A DNA stretch of 51,057 nt, taken from the NCBI GenBank assembly GCA_910574745.1, contig CAJTCE010000029.1, positions 1 through 51,057 on the forward strand, in the 5' to 3' direction. Under the pieces are notes generated by a model. The model made no database searches and was not told the origin of the DNA. It saw nothing but the letters and a program-made list of their open reading frames with translations. Within the stretch, counting starts at the first letter, position 1; the number at the start of each line of letters is the position of its first letter. This DNA comes from Lachnospiraceae bacterium (GTDB lineage Bacteria; Bacillota; Clostridia; Lachnospirales; Lachnospiraceae). This document shows positions 28,189 through 37,017 of this stretch, one piece after another. Position numbers and translations under genes: made by a program.

Positions 28189-29976
28189 ATGAAATTAATG
28201 AAAAGAGAAGAGCAGAAAAAGGAAGATACCTGGGCGTTGGAGGATTTATATATCAATGATGATGCATGGAAAAGCGACGGCATCAGGCTGCAGTTTGCCA
28301 TAGATGAGATAAAGGAATATGACGGGAAACTGCAGGATAGCGCAGGCAAACTGTTAGAATGTCTTAAGGCCTATGCGGACGTAAACTGTCTGTTGGAGAC
28401 CTATTATGTCTATGCCAATGAGCGTTATCATCAGGATACGGCAAATTCCTATTACCAGGGGTTTGCGGGAGAAGCGGAGATTAAAATGAATCTTTTGCAG
28501 GCGGCGGTTTCCTATATGGTGCCCCAGATACTGGCAATCCCTAAGGAAAAGCTGGATGAATTTTATAAAGAAGAACCGGAACTTTTAGAATATCGTTTGT
28601 TTATTGAAAACATCCAGAGGCAGAAGGAGCATACGCTGGATGAGAAAGGGGAAGCAATGTTAGCGGCGGCCAATGAAGTGGCCAAGGGAGCTTCCAACAT
28701 TTATTCCATGTTCAATAATGCGGATGTCAGGTTTGCGGATATCAGGGATGAAAAGGGAGAAACGGTATCGCTAACCCAGGGGCGTTTTGTTACCTTTATG
28801 GAAAATCAGGACCGCAGGGTCAGAAAGGAAGCCTTTACTTCCCTCTATGCCACCTATAAGCAGAATATCAATACCGTGGCTGCCATGTTTGATGCCAATG
28901 CAAGGGCGTCGGCCTTTTTTGCCAAAGAAAGGCTTTATGACAGCGCACTGGAAGCGGCATTGGATGATTCGGAAATCCCAGTGGAAGTTTATCATAAGCT
29001 CATTGAAACGGTACATGATAATCTGGATGCCATGCACGATTACGTGGCTCTCAGAAAGAAGCTTCTTTGCGTGGAAGAACTGCATATGTATGACGTCTAC
29101 GTCCCCATGGTAAGCGGAGTGGAAAAGAAGTATACCTTTGAAGAGGCCAAAGCCCTTGTGTTAGAAGGTCTTGCCCCCTTGGGAGAGGATTATCTGGAAC
29201 TGCTTAGGGAAGGCTTTGCTAACCGGTGGATTGATATTTATGAAAATGAAGGGAAGCGCACGGGAGCCTACTCTTGGGGAGCCTATGGCGTACATCCTTA
29301 TGTATTGTTAAATTTTCAGGGTACTCTGAATCATGTGTTTACCCTGGCTCATGAGATGGGGCACGCCCTTCATTCCCATTATTCGGATGCCAATCAGCCG
29401 TATTTGTATGCCGGATATAAGATTTTCGTGGCGGAGGTGGCGTCTACCTGTAATGAGGCCTTGTTGATTCATTATTTGCTGGAGAAAACAGAGGACGAAA
29501 AAGAGAAGGCATATTTGATCAACTATTTTCTGGAACAGTTCAAGGGAACTCTGTTCCGTCAGACCATGTTTGCGGAGTTTGAAATGATGACTCATGACAT
29601 GGTAAAGGAGGGGAAAGCCCTTACGGCAGATGTGCTTTGCGATACCTACCGCAGGTTAAACGGGATTTATTTCGGACCGGACATGGTAATAGATGAGGAA
29701 ATTGCCTATGAGTGGGCAAGGATTCCCCACTTTTATACGCCCTTTTACGTGTATCAGTATGCTACGGGTTTTGCTGCGGCAATTGCCATCAGCAGCCGGA
29801 TTTTGAAAGGGGAAGAGGGGGCGGTCCGGGATTATAAGCGGTTTTTAAGCGGAGGCAGCAGTATGAGTCCCATAGAACTTTTGAAGCTCTGCAAAGTGGA
29901 TATGACAAAGAGCGGGCCGGTAGAAGAGGCTTTAAATGTATTTAAGGAATATTTAAACAGGATGAAGGAAGTCTGA
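28189..29976 (+). CDS. pepF: oligoendopeptidase F
   Basis: A 595-residue cytoplasmic zinc metallopeptidase of family M3 that cuts short peptides. The zinc site is AHEMGHALHS with His388, Glu389 and His392, and the third ligand Glu is expected in VAEVASTCNE about 27 residues later. N-terminal half is helical (M3 N-terminal domain), as in other PepF proteins of about 600 residues. GAAAGGAAA precedes the ATG. It follows the GTPase-nuclease gene by 130 bases and may be independent. Confidence 0.95.
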   Translation: MKLMKREEQKKEDTWALEDLYINDDAWKSDGIRLQFAIDEIKEYDGKLQDSAGKLLECLKAYADVNCLLETYYVYANERYHQDTANSYYQGFAGEAEIKMNLLQAAVSYMVPQILAIPKEKLDEFYKEEPELLEYRLFIENIQRQKEHTLDEKGEAMLAAANEVAKGASNIYSMFNNADVRFADIRDEKGETVSLTQGRFVTFMENQDRRVRKEAFTSLYATYKQNINTVAAMFDANARASAFFAKERLYDSALEAALDDSEIPVEVYHKLIETVHDNLDAMHDYVALRKKLLCVEELHMYDVYVPMVSGVEKKYTFEEAKALVLEGLAPLGEDYLELLREGFANRWIDIYENEGKRTGAYSWGAYGVHPYVLLNFQGTLNHVFTLAHEMGHALHSHYSDANQPYLYAGYKIFVAEVASTCNEALLIHYLLEKTEDEKEKAYLINYFLEQFKGTLFRQTMFAEFEMMTHDMVKEGKALTADVLCDTYRRLNGIYFGPDMVIDEEIAYEWARIPHFYTPFYVYQYATGFAAAIAISSRILKGEEGAVRDYKRFLSGGSSMSPIELLKLCKVDMTKSGPVEEALNVFKEYLNRMKEV

Positions 29977-30348
29977 AAAGGAAAAAGAGGTCTTAAACAG
30001 AAATAACCCTCAGGACCGGTCAGTGAATGCAAGGAGTATGCGGATATTATGAATAATGAAAAAAGATGGCAGGATAGAAACGTGTAGAACATGGTTGAGC
30101 AATATAATACTAAATTGATTGCGGTTCGTAGGGAAAAGTGGAAAAATCAATATAAGACAAGTCAAAAAAGTGTTATATTGTACTTTTTTTGATACAATAC
30201 AAAAACCCTATACACATTTGAAATCCAATGTGCTAATATATCGTAGCGGTTCAGATAAACCGTTCATAGATTTAAGGCAGCATGGCTGCCTGTCCGTCGG
30301 GGGCTTTGTGATTCCCCGGCAAAATCTTAGTAGAGGAGGCATTGGATT
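29977..30348 (+). other. intergenic region with AT-rich inverted repeat and MATE leader
   Basis: No gene is supported in these 372 bases. AAAAAAGT (30163-30170 area) and ACTTTTTT (30182-30189 area) form an AT-only inverted repeat that may end pepF transcription. A TACAAT (30193-30198) could be a -10 box, without a clear -35. The right half folds into the RNA leader described separately. Confidence 0.4.
30245..30327 (+). ncRNA. structured RNA leader (three-way junction) before a MATE transporter
   Basis: Four helices can be drawn by eye. A separate 5' hairpin AGCGGTT/AACCGTT (30245-30251 with 30258-30264). A closing helix AGATTT/AAATCT (30268-30273 with 30322-30327). Inside it, AGGCAGC/GCTGCCT (30275-30281 with 30285-30291, three-base loop) and GTCGGGG/CCCCGGC (30296-30302 with 30314-30320). 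The ribosome binding site GAGGAGG begins six bases after the closing helix. The shape suggests a cis-regulatory element such as a riboswitch, but it does not match a class I know. Pairing is seen; function is inferred. Confidence 0.45.
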
Positions 30349-31776
30349 ATGACAAAAGATTTGACAAAGGGTTCTCCCATGAAGCTGATCCTGGGATTTG
30401 GAGTTCCCTTACTATTCGGATTATTGTTTCAGCAGTTTTACAATATGGTGGATACCATTATTGTGGGAAAAATGCTGGGTGTGGATGCTTTGGCGGCAGT
30501 GGGTTCCACCGGTTCCGTGAATTTTATGATCCTGGGATTTTGTATTGGGCTGTGCAATGGTTTTGCCATTCCCATTGCCCAGAAATTCGGTGCAAAGGAT
30601 GACCACGGTCTTAGAAAGTTTGTGGCAGGCTGCGCATGGGTGTCTGTGATCTTTGCGCTGGTCATAACCGTGGCCGTAGGATTTCTCTGCAAGGATATTC
30701 TGGTCTGGATGCGTACGCCGGACAATATTATGGCAGATGCTTATTCCTACATATTCGTTATATTTATGGGAATTCCGGCAACAATTTTATATAACATGGT
30801 TTCCGGCATTATCAGATCCTTAGGCGACAGCATCATGCCTTTAGTATTCCTGATAATATCCTCTCTGGCAAATATTGTGTTAGACGTAATTTTTATTTTA
30901 CAGTTCGGAGTTTTAGGAGCGGCGCTTGCCACAGTGATCGCCCAGGGGGCATCGGGAATCATAAGCCTTGTTTATCTGGTAAAGAAATATGATATTTTGA
31001 GGATGACCAAAGAAGAGAAGCGGTTTGATATAGACTGCATCAGGACTCTTTGCGGCATGGGCGTACCTATGGGATTACAGTATTCCATTACCGCCATAGG
31101 AAGCGTTATCCTGCAGTCTGCGGTCAATACACTTGGGTCCGATGCGGTGGCGGCTGTTACTGCGGCAAGTAAGATCTGCATGTTTTTATGCTGCCCCTTT
31201 GATGCGATGGGCTCTACCATGGCGACTTACGGCGGGCAGAATATCGGAGCGGGATTTTTAAACAGAATCCATGAGGGAGTCAAAGCATGTTCCAAGCTGG
31301 GCGTAGTTTATTCCCTGATCTGTCTTGGAGTAGTGCTGGTTTTTGGAAAGGAATTGTCCCTGTTGTTTGTTTCCGCTGATGAGACGGCAATTATCGGAAG
31401 GATTCACTATTTTATGGTAGTGAATGTGGTTTTCTACATTCCGCTGGCCTTTGTGAATATTGTGAGATTTATGATACAGGGTTTAGGCTATCCCAATTTT
31501 GCCATTCTTGCAGGGGTTTGTGAAATGGCGGCAAGGGGGATTATGGGATTTGTTTTTGTTCCTCTTTTCGGATTTGCCGCTGCGGGCTTTGCATCTCCGG
31601 CAGCGTGGATATGTGCCGACTGCTTCTTGATCCCGGCGTATTTCCACGTTATGAAAAAGCTGAGGAAGCAGCTGGAAAATAATGAAAATGCCATGAATCC
31701 GGCTAATATAGCCTGTGAAGAGGAGAAAGCCGAAGGAAAATGGCATTGGTCAAGGAAGAAGAAACTCTTACATTAG
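30349..31776 (+). CDS. MATE family efflux transporter
   Basis: A 475-residue integral membrane protein with twelve predicted hydrophobic segments in two homologous halves. It opens with the typical KGSPMKLILGFGVPLLFGLL and FYNMVDTIIVGKMLGVDALAAVGSTG, and the second half begins near residue 240 (GMGVPMGLQYSITAIGSVIL). MATE proteins export cationic drugs or metabolites using a Na+ or H+ gradient. A highly charged C-terminal tail (about 25 residues) follows. GAGGAGG lies 9 bases before the ATG, directly behind a folded leader that may control access. Asparaginase follows after 12 bases, so they may be cotranscribed. Confidence 0.94.
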   Translation: MTKDLTKGSPMKLILGFGVPLLFGLLFQQFYNMVDTIIVGKMLGVDALAAVGSTGSVNFMILGFCIGLCNGFAIPIAQKFGAKDDHGLRKFVAGCAWVSVIFALVITVAVGFLCKDILVWMRTPDNIMADAYSYIFVIFMGIPATILYNMVSGIIRSLGDSIMPLVFLIISSLANIVLDVIFILQFGVLGAALATVIAQGASGIISLVYLVKKYDILRMTKEEKRFDIDCIRTLCGMGVPMGLQYSITAIGSVILQSAVNTLGSDAVAAVTAASKICMFLCCPFDAMGSTMATYGGQNIGAGFLNRIHEGVKACSKLGVVYSLICLGVVLVFGKELSLLFVSADETAIIGRIHYFMVVNVVFYIPLAFVNIVRFMIQGLGYPNFAILAGVCEMAARGIMGFVFVPLFGFAAAGFASPAAWICADCFLIPAYFHVMKKLRKQLENNENAMNPANIACEEEKAEGKWHWSRKKKLLH

Positions 31777-31788
31777 AGGAGAGATTAA

Positions 31789-32889
31789 ATGAAGGAATCA
31801 AGGATATTGGTAGTATTTACGGGAGGAACCATTGGAAGCGCACCGGCGGCGGGAGCGCTGCGTCCGGCAGGAGAAGGAGCGAGAAAGCTTTTACTTACGC
31901 ATTTTGCCGATGAAAAGCAGAGGATATTTGAGGAACGTTTTCAACGGAAGCTTTTCTTTGATACTGTCTGTCCTTATGAAATTTTAAGTGAAAATTTAAA
32001 CGGAGATCATCTGGAAAAATTAGAGGCGTGCATATTGGAAAGGGGCGCGGAAAATTACGAAGGAATTATTGTCACTACGGGGACCGATACCCTTGCGTAT
32101 TCTTCCGCAGCCTTAGGATATGCCTTCGGGGAGTTGTCTGTGCCTATGGTAACGGTATCCGCCAATTATCCCCTGTCCGATGAAAGGAGCAACGGCTTTT
32201 CAAATTTTGAAGGGGCGCTGCTTTTGATTCTTTCAGGAGGGCATAAGGGAGTGTTTTGTTCTTATGACAACGGCGATAATCATTTCATTCACTATGCCAC
32301 CAGGCTCCTTCCCCAGATGAATTACAGCCATCGGGTGGAAAGCGTTATGGGGAAGGTCTATGGCAGGATTACGGGGATGTCTTTAGAAAGAACAGATTTA
32401 GGACGGGAAGATCAGGCAAAGGAGCGGCAAAAAGGGAACAGGGAAGAACCTTGGGGGGATAAAAGGGAAATAAAGCGGGAAGAGGAGAATAAAGAAGAGG
32501 ACGTTGTTTTATCCTGCAAAAATCTGGCGAAGCAAAAGGTCCTTTTTATCAGACCCTATCCTGGAATCGTGTATGAGGCGCCCGGGGATTACGCCTGTGT
32601 TTTGCTGGACACTTATCATTCCGGCACGTTGCCGGTAATGGAAAGAGGATTTCAGAATTTTTTAACAAAAATGCAAAAAAAGAAAATTCCCGTATTTGCA
32701 GCGGGAGTTCCTAGAGGCCTTGTCTATGAAACGGTAGAGCTTATGAAAAAATCAGGCGTAGTCATATTACCGCCGGCATCCCCGGCCGCCATGTATATGA
32801 AGCTTTGGATGGCTTTAGAAAGCGGGCCGGATTTGGCTGGACTGATAGAAACGGTCTTTCAAAATAGAGGCCATGATCTGGATTTTTAA
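31789..32889 (+). CDS. asparaginase
   Basis: A 366-residue amidohydrolase that converts asparagine to aspartate. The catalytic threonines are visible: TGGTIGS at residues 11-17, and TTGTDTLAYSSAAL with Thr99-Asp100. No signal peptide, so it is the cytoplasmic type. Between the N- and C-terminal domains (about residues 203-240) lies a low-complexity stretch of Lys, Glu and Arg that is not usual for the family; it separates TGMSLERTDL from KVLFIRPYPG. GAGGAGAG precedes the ATG, 12 bases after the MATE gene. Confidence 0.88.
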   Translation: MKESRILVVFTGGTIGSAPAAGALRPAGEGARKLLLTHFADEKQRIFEERFQRKLFFDTVCPYEILSENLNGDHLEKLEACILERGAENYEGIIVTTGTDTLAYSSAALGYAFGELSVPMVTVSANYPLSDERSNGFSNFEGALLLILSGGHKGVFCSYDNGDNHFIHYATRLLPQMNYSHRVESVMGKVYGRITGMSLERTDLGREDQAKERQKGNREEPWGDKREIKREEENKEEDVVLSCKNLAKQKVLFIRPYPGIVYEAPGDYACVLLDTYHSGTLPVMERGFQNFLTKMQKKKIPVFAAGVPRGLVYETVELMKKSGVVILPPASPAAMYMKLWMALESGPDLAGLIETVFQNRGHDLDF

Positions 32890-32955
32890 ATAAATATGCC
32901 CCGGATATTTTTATATGTTTTTGGAGAGAACTGATCAAGGTTTCCCAGGGGTAAA

Positions 32956-33044
32956 TCAGTCAATGAATCCCTGAAACAGGATCCGGCTGTCCATCAGTCC
33001 ATCAGTCAATGGATTCCTTAAACATGATCTGGCTGTCCATCAGT
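32956..33044. repeat. tandem duplication of the 3' end of the LacI gene
   Basis: Two 43-base copies (32956-32998 and 33002-33044) match at 38 positions and are 46 bases apart. The right copy is the last 13 codons plus stop of the minus-strand LacI gene (LMDSQIMFKESID). The left copy, just past the stop, would read LMDSRILFQGFID and stop, in a different frame. This is a local duplication of the gene end, old enough to have diverged. Confidence 0.85.
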
Positions 33045-34018
33045 ATATCCTTGGGCGGTATTTTGCCGGAAGTAAAATACTGGAATAAAACGTTAATGGA
33101 CTGGTATCCCTGATCCCTGGGAGCCTGGGTTATGGCGGCGTTGATGCGTCCGCTTTTCAGGCCCTGTCTGGTTTCATCCGCAAAATCATAAAAAACTGCT
33201 TTAAGGGGACGGTCAATGGAATCCAATACGGAAACCCCCATTTTGGCGTCGCCGCAGAAAAGAATGGAACCCACATCCTTATGCTTTGTCAATTCTTTTA
33301 TCATTAAATCATAGTTGCTTTCTTTATTGTTTGATAGCTCCACTATTTTTTCAAGCCTAAGAGGACAGGGATTGGAATGAAAATAATCCATACATCCCTC
33401 TTTTCTGGCATTATTCCCCAGCATGACGGTAGAAGGGAAGAACGCCATGGCATGACCTTCATCATGGGCGATAAGGTTGAGTAGCATGGCTCCGATCCGG
33501 CCGGAACGGAAATAGTCGCAGTGTATGGAAGAAAAGCAGGAGACCCGGTTTAAATATGTATTTAAAAAGACCACGGGGAAATTTTCTTTTCCCAGCTGCC
33601 GTATCTTTTTGCTGACATCGGTGGAATTAATTGGTACGATGACTATGGCATTGGCCCCTTCCGCAATTGCCTGTTCAATATTGGCAAGCTGCATGGAAGC
33701 GTCGAAATCTTTACAGGGATAAATCTGGACAGACATGCCGTAATCCCTGATTTCCCGTTCTGCCTTCCGGATTCCTTTTATGATCTCGTCAAAAAAGTCA
33801 TTTCCGGTAATATGGAGTATTACGGCAATTTTGTGCTTGCGGGATCTGTTGACTAAGCCGGAAGCGATCTTATTGGGATGATAATCCATTTCCTTGGCCA
33901 GTTCTTTGATTTTTTCAGCCACCTGGGGATTGACTCTGCCCCGGTTTTTCAGCGCACGGTCAACGGTGCCAATAGACACGCCTGCGGCTGCTGCAATATC
34001 TTTTAATGTTGTCGGCAT
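33002..34018 (-). CDS. LacI family transcriptional regulator of the sulfatase operon
   Basis: A 338-residue repressor. The LacI helix-turn-helix is LKDIAAAAGVSIGTVDRALK at residues 4-23, followed by the hinge helix and a sugar-binding-protein-like effector domain (IAVILHITGNDFFDEIIKGI). I chose ATG 34018, 4 bases behind GAGGTGG; an in-frame start at 34063 lies inside a terminator-like hairpin. It is divergent from the organosulfate operon, and an 18-bp palindrome between them is its likely operator. The inducer may be the imported sulfate ester or its desulfated product. Confidence 0.93.
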   Translation of the reverse strand: MPTTLKDIAAAAGVSIGTVDRALKNRGRVNPQVAEKIKELAKEMDYHPNKIASGLVNRSRKHKIAVILHITGNDFFDEIIKGIRKAEREIRDYGMSVQIYPCKDFDASMQLANIEQAIAEGANAIVIVPINSTDVSKKIRQLGKENFPVVFLNTYLNRVSCFSSIHCDYFRSGRIGAMLLNLIAHDEGHAMAFFPSTVMLGNNARKEGCMDYFHSNPCPLRLEKIVELSNNKESNYDLMIKELTKHKDVGSILFCGDAKMGVSVLDSIDRPLKAVFYDFADETRQGLKSGRINAAITQAPRDQGYQSINVLFQYFTSGKIPPKDILMDSQIMFKESID

Positions 34019-34033
34019 AGCTACCACCTCGAT

Positions 34034-34070
34034 AAAAACCTTGTGTAATTTAGTATTGCACAAGGTTTTT
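34034..34070 (-). promoter_or_regulatory. terminator-like hairpin in the leader of the LacI gene
   Basis: A perfect 12-base inverted repeat: AAAAACCTTGTG (34034-34045) and CACAAGGTTTTT (34059-34070), with a 13-base loop. Read on the minus strand it ends in TTTTT just before the GAGGTGG ribosome binding site, so it could act as an attenuator of the regulator gene or as a barrier against transcription in either direction. Confidence 0.6.
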
Positions 34071-34176
34071 CATATTACAAGAACAATGTATTGTATAATA
34101 CATACAAAAAAAATAATAATAAATTATTGAAAATAGACAAATCGCCTGGTTTTTCGAAAAAAAGTAAGGAATATCG

Positions 34177-34234
34177 TTGACATTTTTGCAGGAATGATGT
34201 AAATATAAGTTACCGATGCGTTAACGTTAACGCA
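34177..34234 (+). promoter_or_regulatory. promoter and palindromic operator of the organosulfate operon
   Basis: TTGACA (34177-34182) is a perfect -35; 17 bases later TAAATA (34200-34205) is a weak -10. Immediately behind it lies TGCGTTAACGTTAACGCA (34217-34234), an 18-bp perfect palindrome with the AACGTT centre typical of LacI-family operators. A repressor there would overlap the start of transcription. The first gene begins 52 bases later. Confidence 0.75.
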
Positions 34235-34286
34235 AAGGCGGCAGACATAATACATACACACATTTTAAGATTGGGAGGTAGCCAAT

Positions 34287-35417
34287 ATGAAGAAAAAAAT
34301 TTTAGCGATTATGTTGTCTTTGACCATGGTAATGGGACTGGTAGCGTGCGGCTCCAAGGATTCTGCGGATACGCAAACTCCTGCGGATTCGTCCAATACG
34401 GAAGAGGCAAAGGAGCCTGAGGAAAGCAGCCAGGAAGAGGAGACAAAAACAGAGGAAAAAAAGGAATATGAGGTTTTAAATGTAGGAACCATGGCGCTGA
34501 CTATGGGAATTCCGGTTCTTTATGCACAGGAGCAGGGATATTTTGAGGATGCGGGATTAAACGTCAATATAGAAATATTTGCGACAGGCGCGCCGATCAA
34601 TGAGGCTATTGCGGCAGAACAGATCGACATTGCCGTATCCGGATTCGCATCGGTTTATTCACTGGCAAACGCGGACTGCACATGGCTGGCAGATGTAAAT
34701 ACAACCGGCGGTATGGGACTGTATGCGCGTACCGATTCTGATATTGCAAAATGTCCGGAAGAAAACGGAATGATCGGCAGTGCAGAAACATTAAAGGGAT
34801 TAAAAATTCTCGGCCCCCTTGGTACTGCCGTACAGTATATGACAGAGACTTATGCGGAAAGCTATGGATTAGAGCCTGCGGATTTGGATGAAGTAAATAT
34901 GGAATACGCTTCGGCATATCAGGCGTTTACAACCGGCGAGGGCGACATCATGGCGGCAAATCCTCCCTATTCCTATTCTCTGGAAAACGATGGATATGTA
35001 AGACTTTGTACCTTTGAGGACGCTACGGGAGTTAATATGTGCGACGGATGCTTTGCACGCAATAAGGTAGTGGAAGAAAGACCGGAAGAGGTTCAGCTGT
35101 TTATCAACTGCCTGATCAAAGCAATGGATGATCTGCAGGATGATGAATTGAGAGCAGAGTATACCAGAAAAATTTATGACGAAAATGCCATTTCCTGCTC
35201 CGATGAAGATCTTGCCCATGAGATTGAAGACAGGGATTATGTAGGTACAGAATTTATGTCCGCTCCCGATTACGTTCTCGGAGAGGCGTGGGTAGCCATC
35301 ACGGATTTCCTTGTAAGCGCTGAAAAGATCACAGCGGATAATGCACCCAATGTAGCGGCGTCAATTAATTCCCAGTATGTATCCAATGCTACGGGAGTTG
35401 ATATTAAGGAAAAGTAG
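34287..35417 (+). CDS. ABC transporter substrate-binding lipoprotein (NitT/TauT type)
   Basis: A 376-residue lipoprotein with signal peptide and lipobox LVAC (Cys21), then an acidic Glu/Ser/Thr linker (about residues 25-60), then a SsuA/TauA/THI5-type binding domain that opens with VLNVGTMALTMGIPVLYAQE and contains GYFEDAGLNVNIEIFATGAP. This family binds nitrate, taurine, alkanesulfonates, aromatic sulfonates or pyrimidines. GGGAGG lies 9 bases before the ATG. As the first gene before two permeases, two ATPases and a sulfatase, it most likely binds a sulfated small molecule. Confidence 0.92.
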   Translation: MKKKILAIMLSLTMVMGLVACGSKDSADTQTPADSSNTEEAKEPEESSQEEETKTEEKKEYEVLNVGTMALTMGIPVLYAQEQGYFEDAGLNVNIEIFATGAPINEAIAAEQIDIAVSGFASVYSLANADCTWLADVNTTGGMGLYARTDSDIAKCPEENGMIGSAETLKGLKILGPLGTAVQYMTETYAESYGLEPADLDEVNMEYASAYQAFTTGEGDIMAANPPYSYSLENDGYVRLCTFEDATGVNMCDGCFARNKVVEERPEEVQLFINCLIKAMDDLQDDELRAEYTRKIYDENAISCSDEDLAHEIEDRDYVGTEFMSAPDYVLGEAWVAITDFLVSAEKITADNAPNVAASINSQYVSNATGVDIKEK

Positions 35418-35438
35418 AGAGTTTGAAAACGGAGTGAG

Positions 35439-36230
35439 ATGAAAATGAAAAAGAAGAAAGATTATATTTGGATCTTATCGATTTTGTCAATCGTCATATT
35501 TGCAGGCATCTGGTGGTTTTGCTGTGATGTATTAAAGCTGACCAATTCATCTACATTACCGGGACCGGCAACGGTAGTCAATACATTTATAAAGAAATTA
35601 AGCAGCTCGGCGCCTGACGGCGCCACGCTGCCGGCCCATATTTTTTCATCCCTGAAAATATCCTTGGGTGGCTGGGCGTTAGGAGTGATCATAGGTACGC
35701 CTCTTGGAATATTTATGGCGTGGTACAAAAAGGTTGATTTATTCGTAAGACCCATTTTTGATTTACTTCGTCCGATTCCGGGACTGGCGTGGATTCCCTT
35801 GATGATCATTTTGTTCGGAATAGGCATCACACCCAAGATTGCAACCGTTTTTTTGTCCGCTTTTGTTCCCTGCGTGTTGAATTCCTATACGGGAATCAGA
35901 CAGACCAAGGATGTACATTTGTGGGTAGGACAGACCTTTGGAGCGGATGATACCCAGATGCTTGTACACATAGCCATTCCCACGGCGCTTCCCATGATCA
36001 TGACCGGCGTCCGCGTGGCTTTGGGAGCGGCCTGGACCTGTATTGTTGCGGCGGAAATGCTGGCGTCAACGAAAGGTTTGGGATATATGATCCAGCAGGC
36101 CAGGGGCATATACAGACCGGATATCATTATCTGCGGCATGATTGCCATTGGCGCCATCGGGGCGGTGTTTTCAGGAATCCTTTCTTTAATAGAAAATGCC
36201 ATTGTGAAAGGAGTGCGTAGGGATGGTTAA
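35439..36230 (+). CDS. ABC transporter permease (SsuC/TauC type), first of two
   Basis: A 263-residue membrane protein with six hydrophobic segments. The cytoplasmic coupling loop is visible as GAAWTCIVAAEMLASTKGLG near residues 194-213, and LRPIPGLAWIPLMIILFGIG near residue 108 is a family hallmark. GGAG lies 4 bases before ATG 35439 and 10 bases before the in-frame ATG 35445, so either could be used. It overlaps the second permease gene by 8 bases. The two permeases probably form a heterodimer. Confidence 0.92.
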   Translation: MKMKKKKDYIWILSILSIVIFAGIWWFCCDVLKLTNSSTLPGPATVVNTFIKKLSSSAPDGATLPAHIFSSLKISLGGWALGVIIGTPLGIFMAWYKKVDLFVRPIFDLLRPIPGLAWIPLMIILFGIGITPKIATVFLSAFVPCVLNSYTGIRQTKDVHLWVGQTFGADDTQMLVHIAIPTALPMIMTGVRVALGAAWTCIVAAEMLASTKGLGYMIQQARGIYRPDIIICGMIAIGAIGAVFSGILSLIENAIVKGVRRDG

Positions 36231-37017
36231 AAAATTTAATGCAAAAGCGAAAAATTATGAAAAAACAATCTGCGCCATGATTGCCATTGCCGTTTTCCTT
36301 TGCGTTTGGCAGATTGTAGTGAGCTTTACAAAGGCCGGGATGGTCTTGGCGGGTCCCATAGAAACATTGAAAATGTTTTTTGTTTCCATCGTAAAACCCG
36401 TGGGAACCCATACCATCGAAGGACATATTGTCTGGAGCTTAAGCCGCGTTTTAGTAGGATTTGTGATCGGTTCTTTTGCGGGCATCGTTCTTGGAATCCT
36501 GATGGGCTGGTTTAAACCGGTTTCCGCATTGTTCCGCCCGATTTTTGAGATTTTAAGACCCATTCCGCCCATTGCATGGATACCGTTATCCATTGTATGG
36601 TTCGGTTTGGGGGAGGCTTCCAAATATTTCCTGATCATGTATTCGGCTTTTTGCGCAGTAACCATGAACGCCTATTCCGGCGTCAGAAGCGTGGATCCGG
36701 AGCTTATGGGTGCCGCAAAAATGCTGGGAGCAAATAACAGGCAGGTGTTTACCACCATTGTCCTTCCCTCGTGCGTACCGCAGATTTTTGCAGGACTTCA
36801 GATTGCCGTAGGAACATCCTGGGCAACGGTTGTAGCCGCCGAAATGGTACGTTCCCAGGAAGGCGTGGGCTGGGTCATTATCAAAGGCCAGGACAGCAAC
36901 AGCACGGTGCAGATTCTTGTGGGAATCGTTGCAATTGGCATTGTGGGATATATTCTGGCAGTATCCATGAGGGCCATTGAGGCAAGACTTTGCAGATGGA
37001 GCGTGAGAGGCAAATGA
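36223..37017 (+). CDS. ABC transporter permease (SsuC/TauC type), second of two
   Basis: A 264-residue membrane protein, homologous to the preceding permease in layout: LRPIPPIAWIPLSIVWFGLG and the coupling loop GTSWATVVAAEMVRSQEGVG are at matching places. Most importers of this class use two copies of one permease, so a second diverged copy points to an asymmetric channel. GGAG lies upstream inside the previous gene, and the stop overlaps the ATPase start as ATGA. Confidence 0.92.
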   Translation: MVKKFNAKAKNYEKTICAMIAIAVFLCVWQIVVSFTKAGMVLAGPIETLKMFFVSIVKPVGTHTIEGHIVWSLSRVLVGFVIGSFAGIVLGILMGWFKPVSALFRPIFEILRPIPPIAWIPLSIVWFGLGEASKYFLIMYSAFCAVTMNAYSGVRSVDPELMGAAKMLGANNRQVFTTIVLPSCVPQIFAGLQIAVGTSWATVVAAEMVRSQEGVGWVIIKGQDSNSTVQILVGIVAIGIVGYILAVSMRAIEARLCRWSVRGK

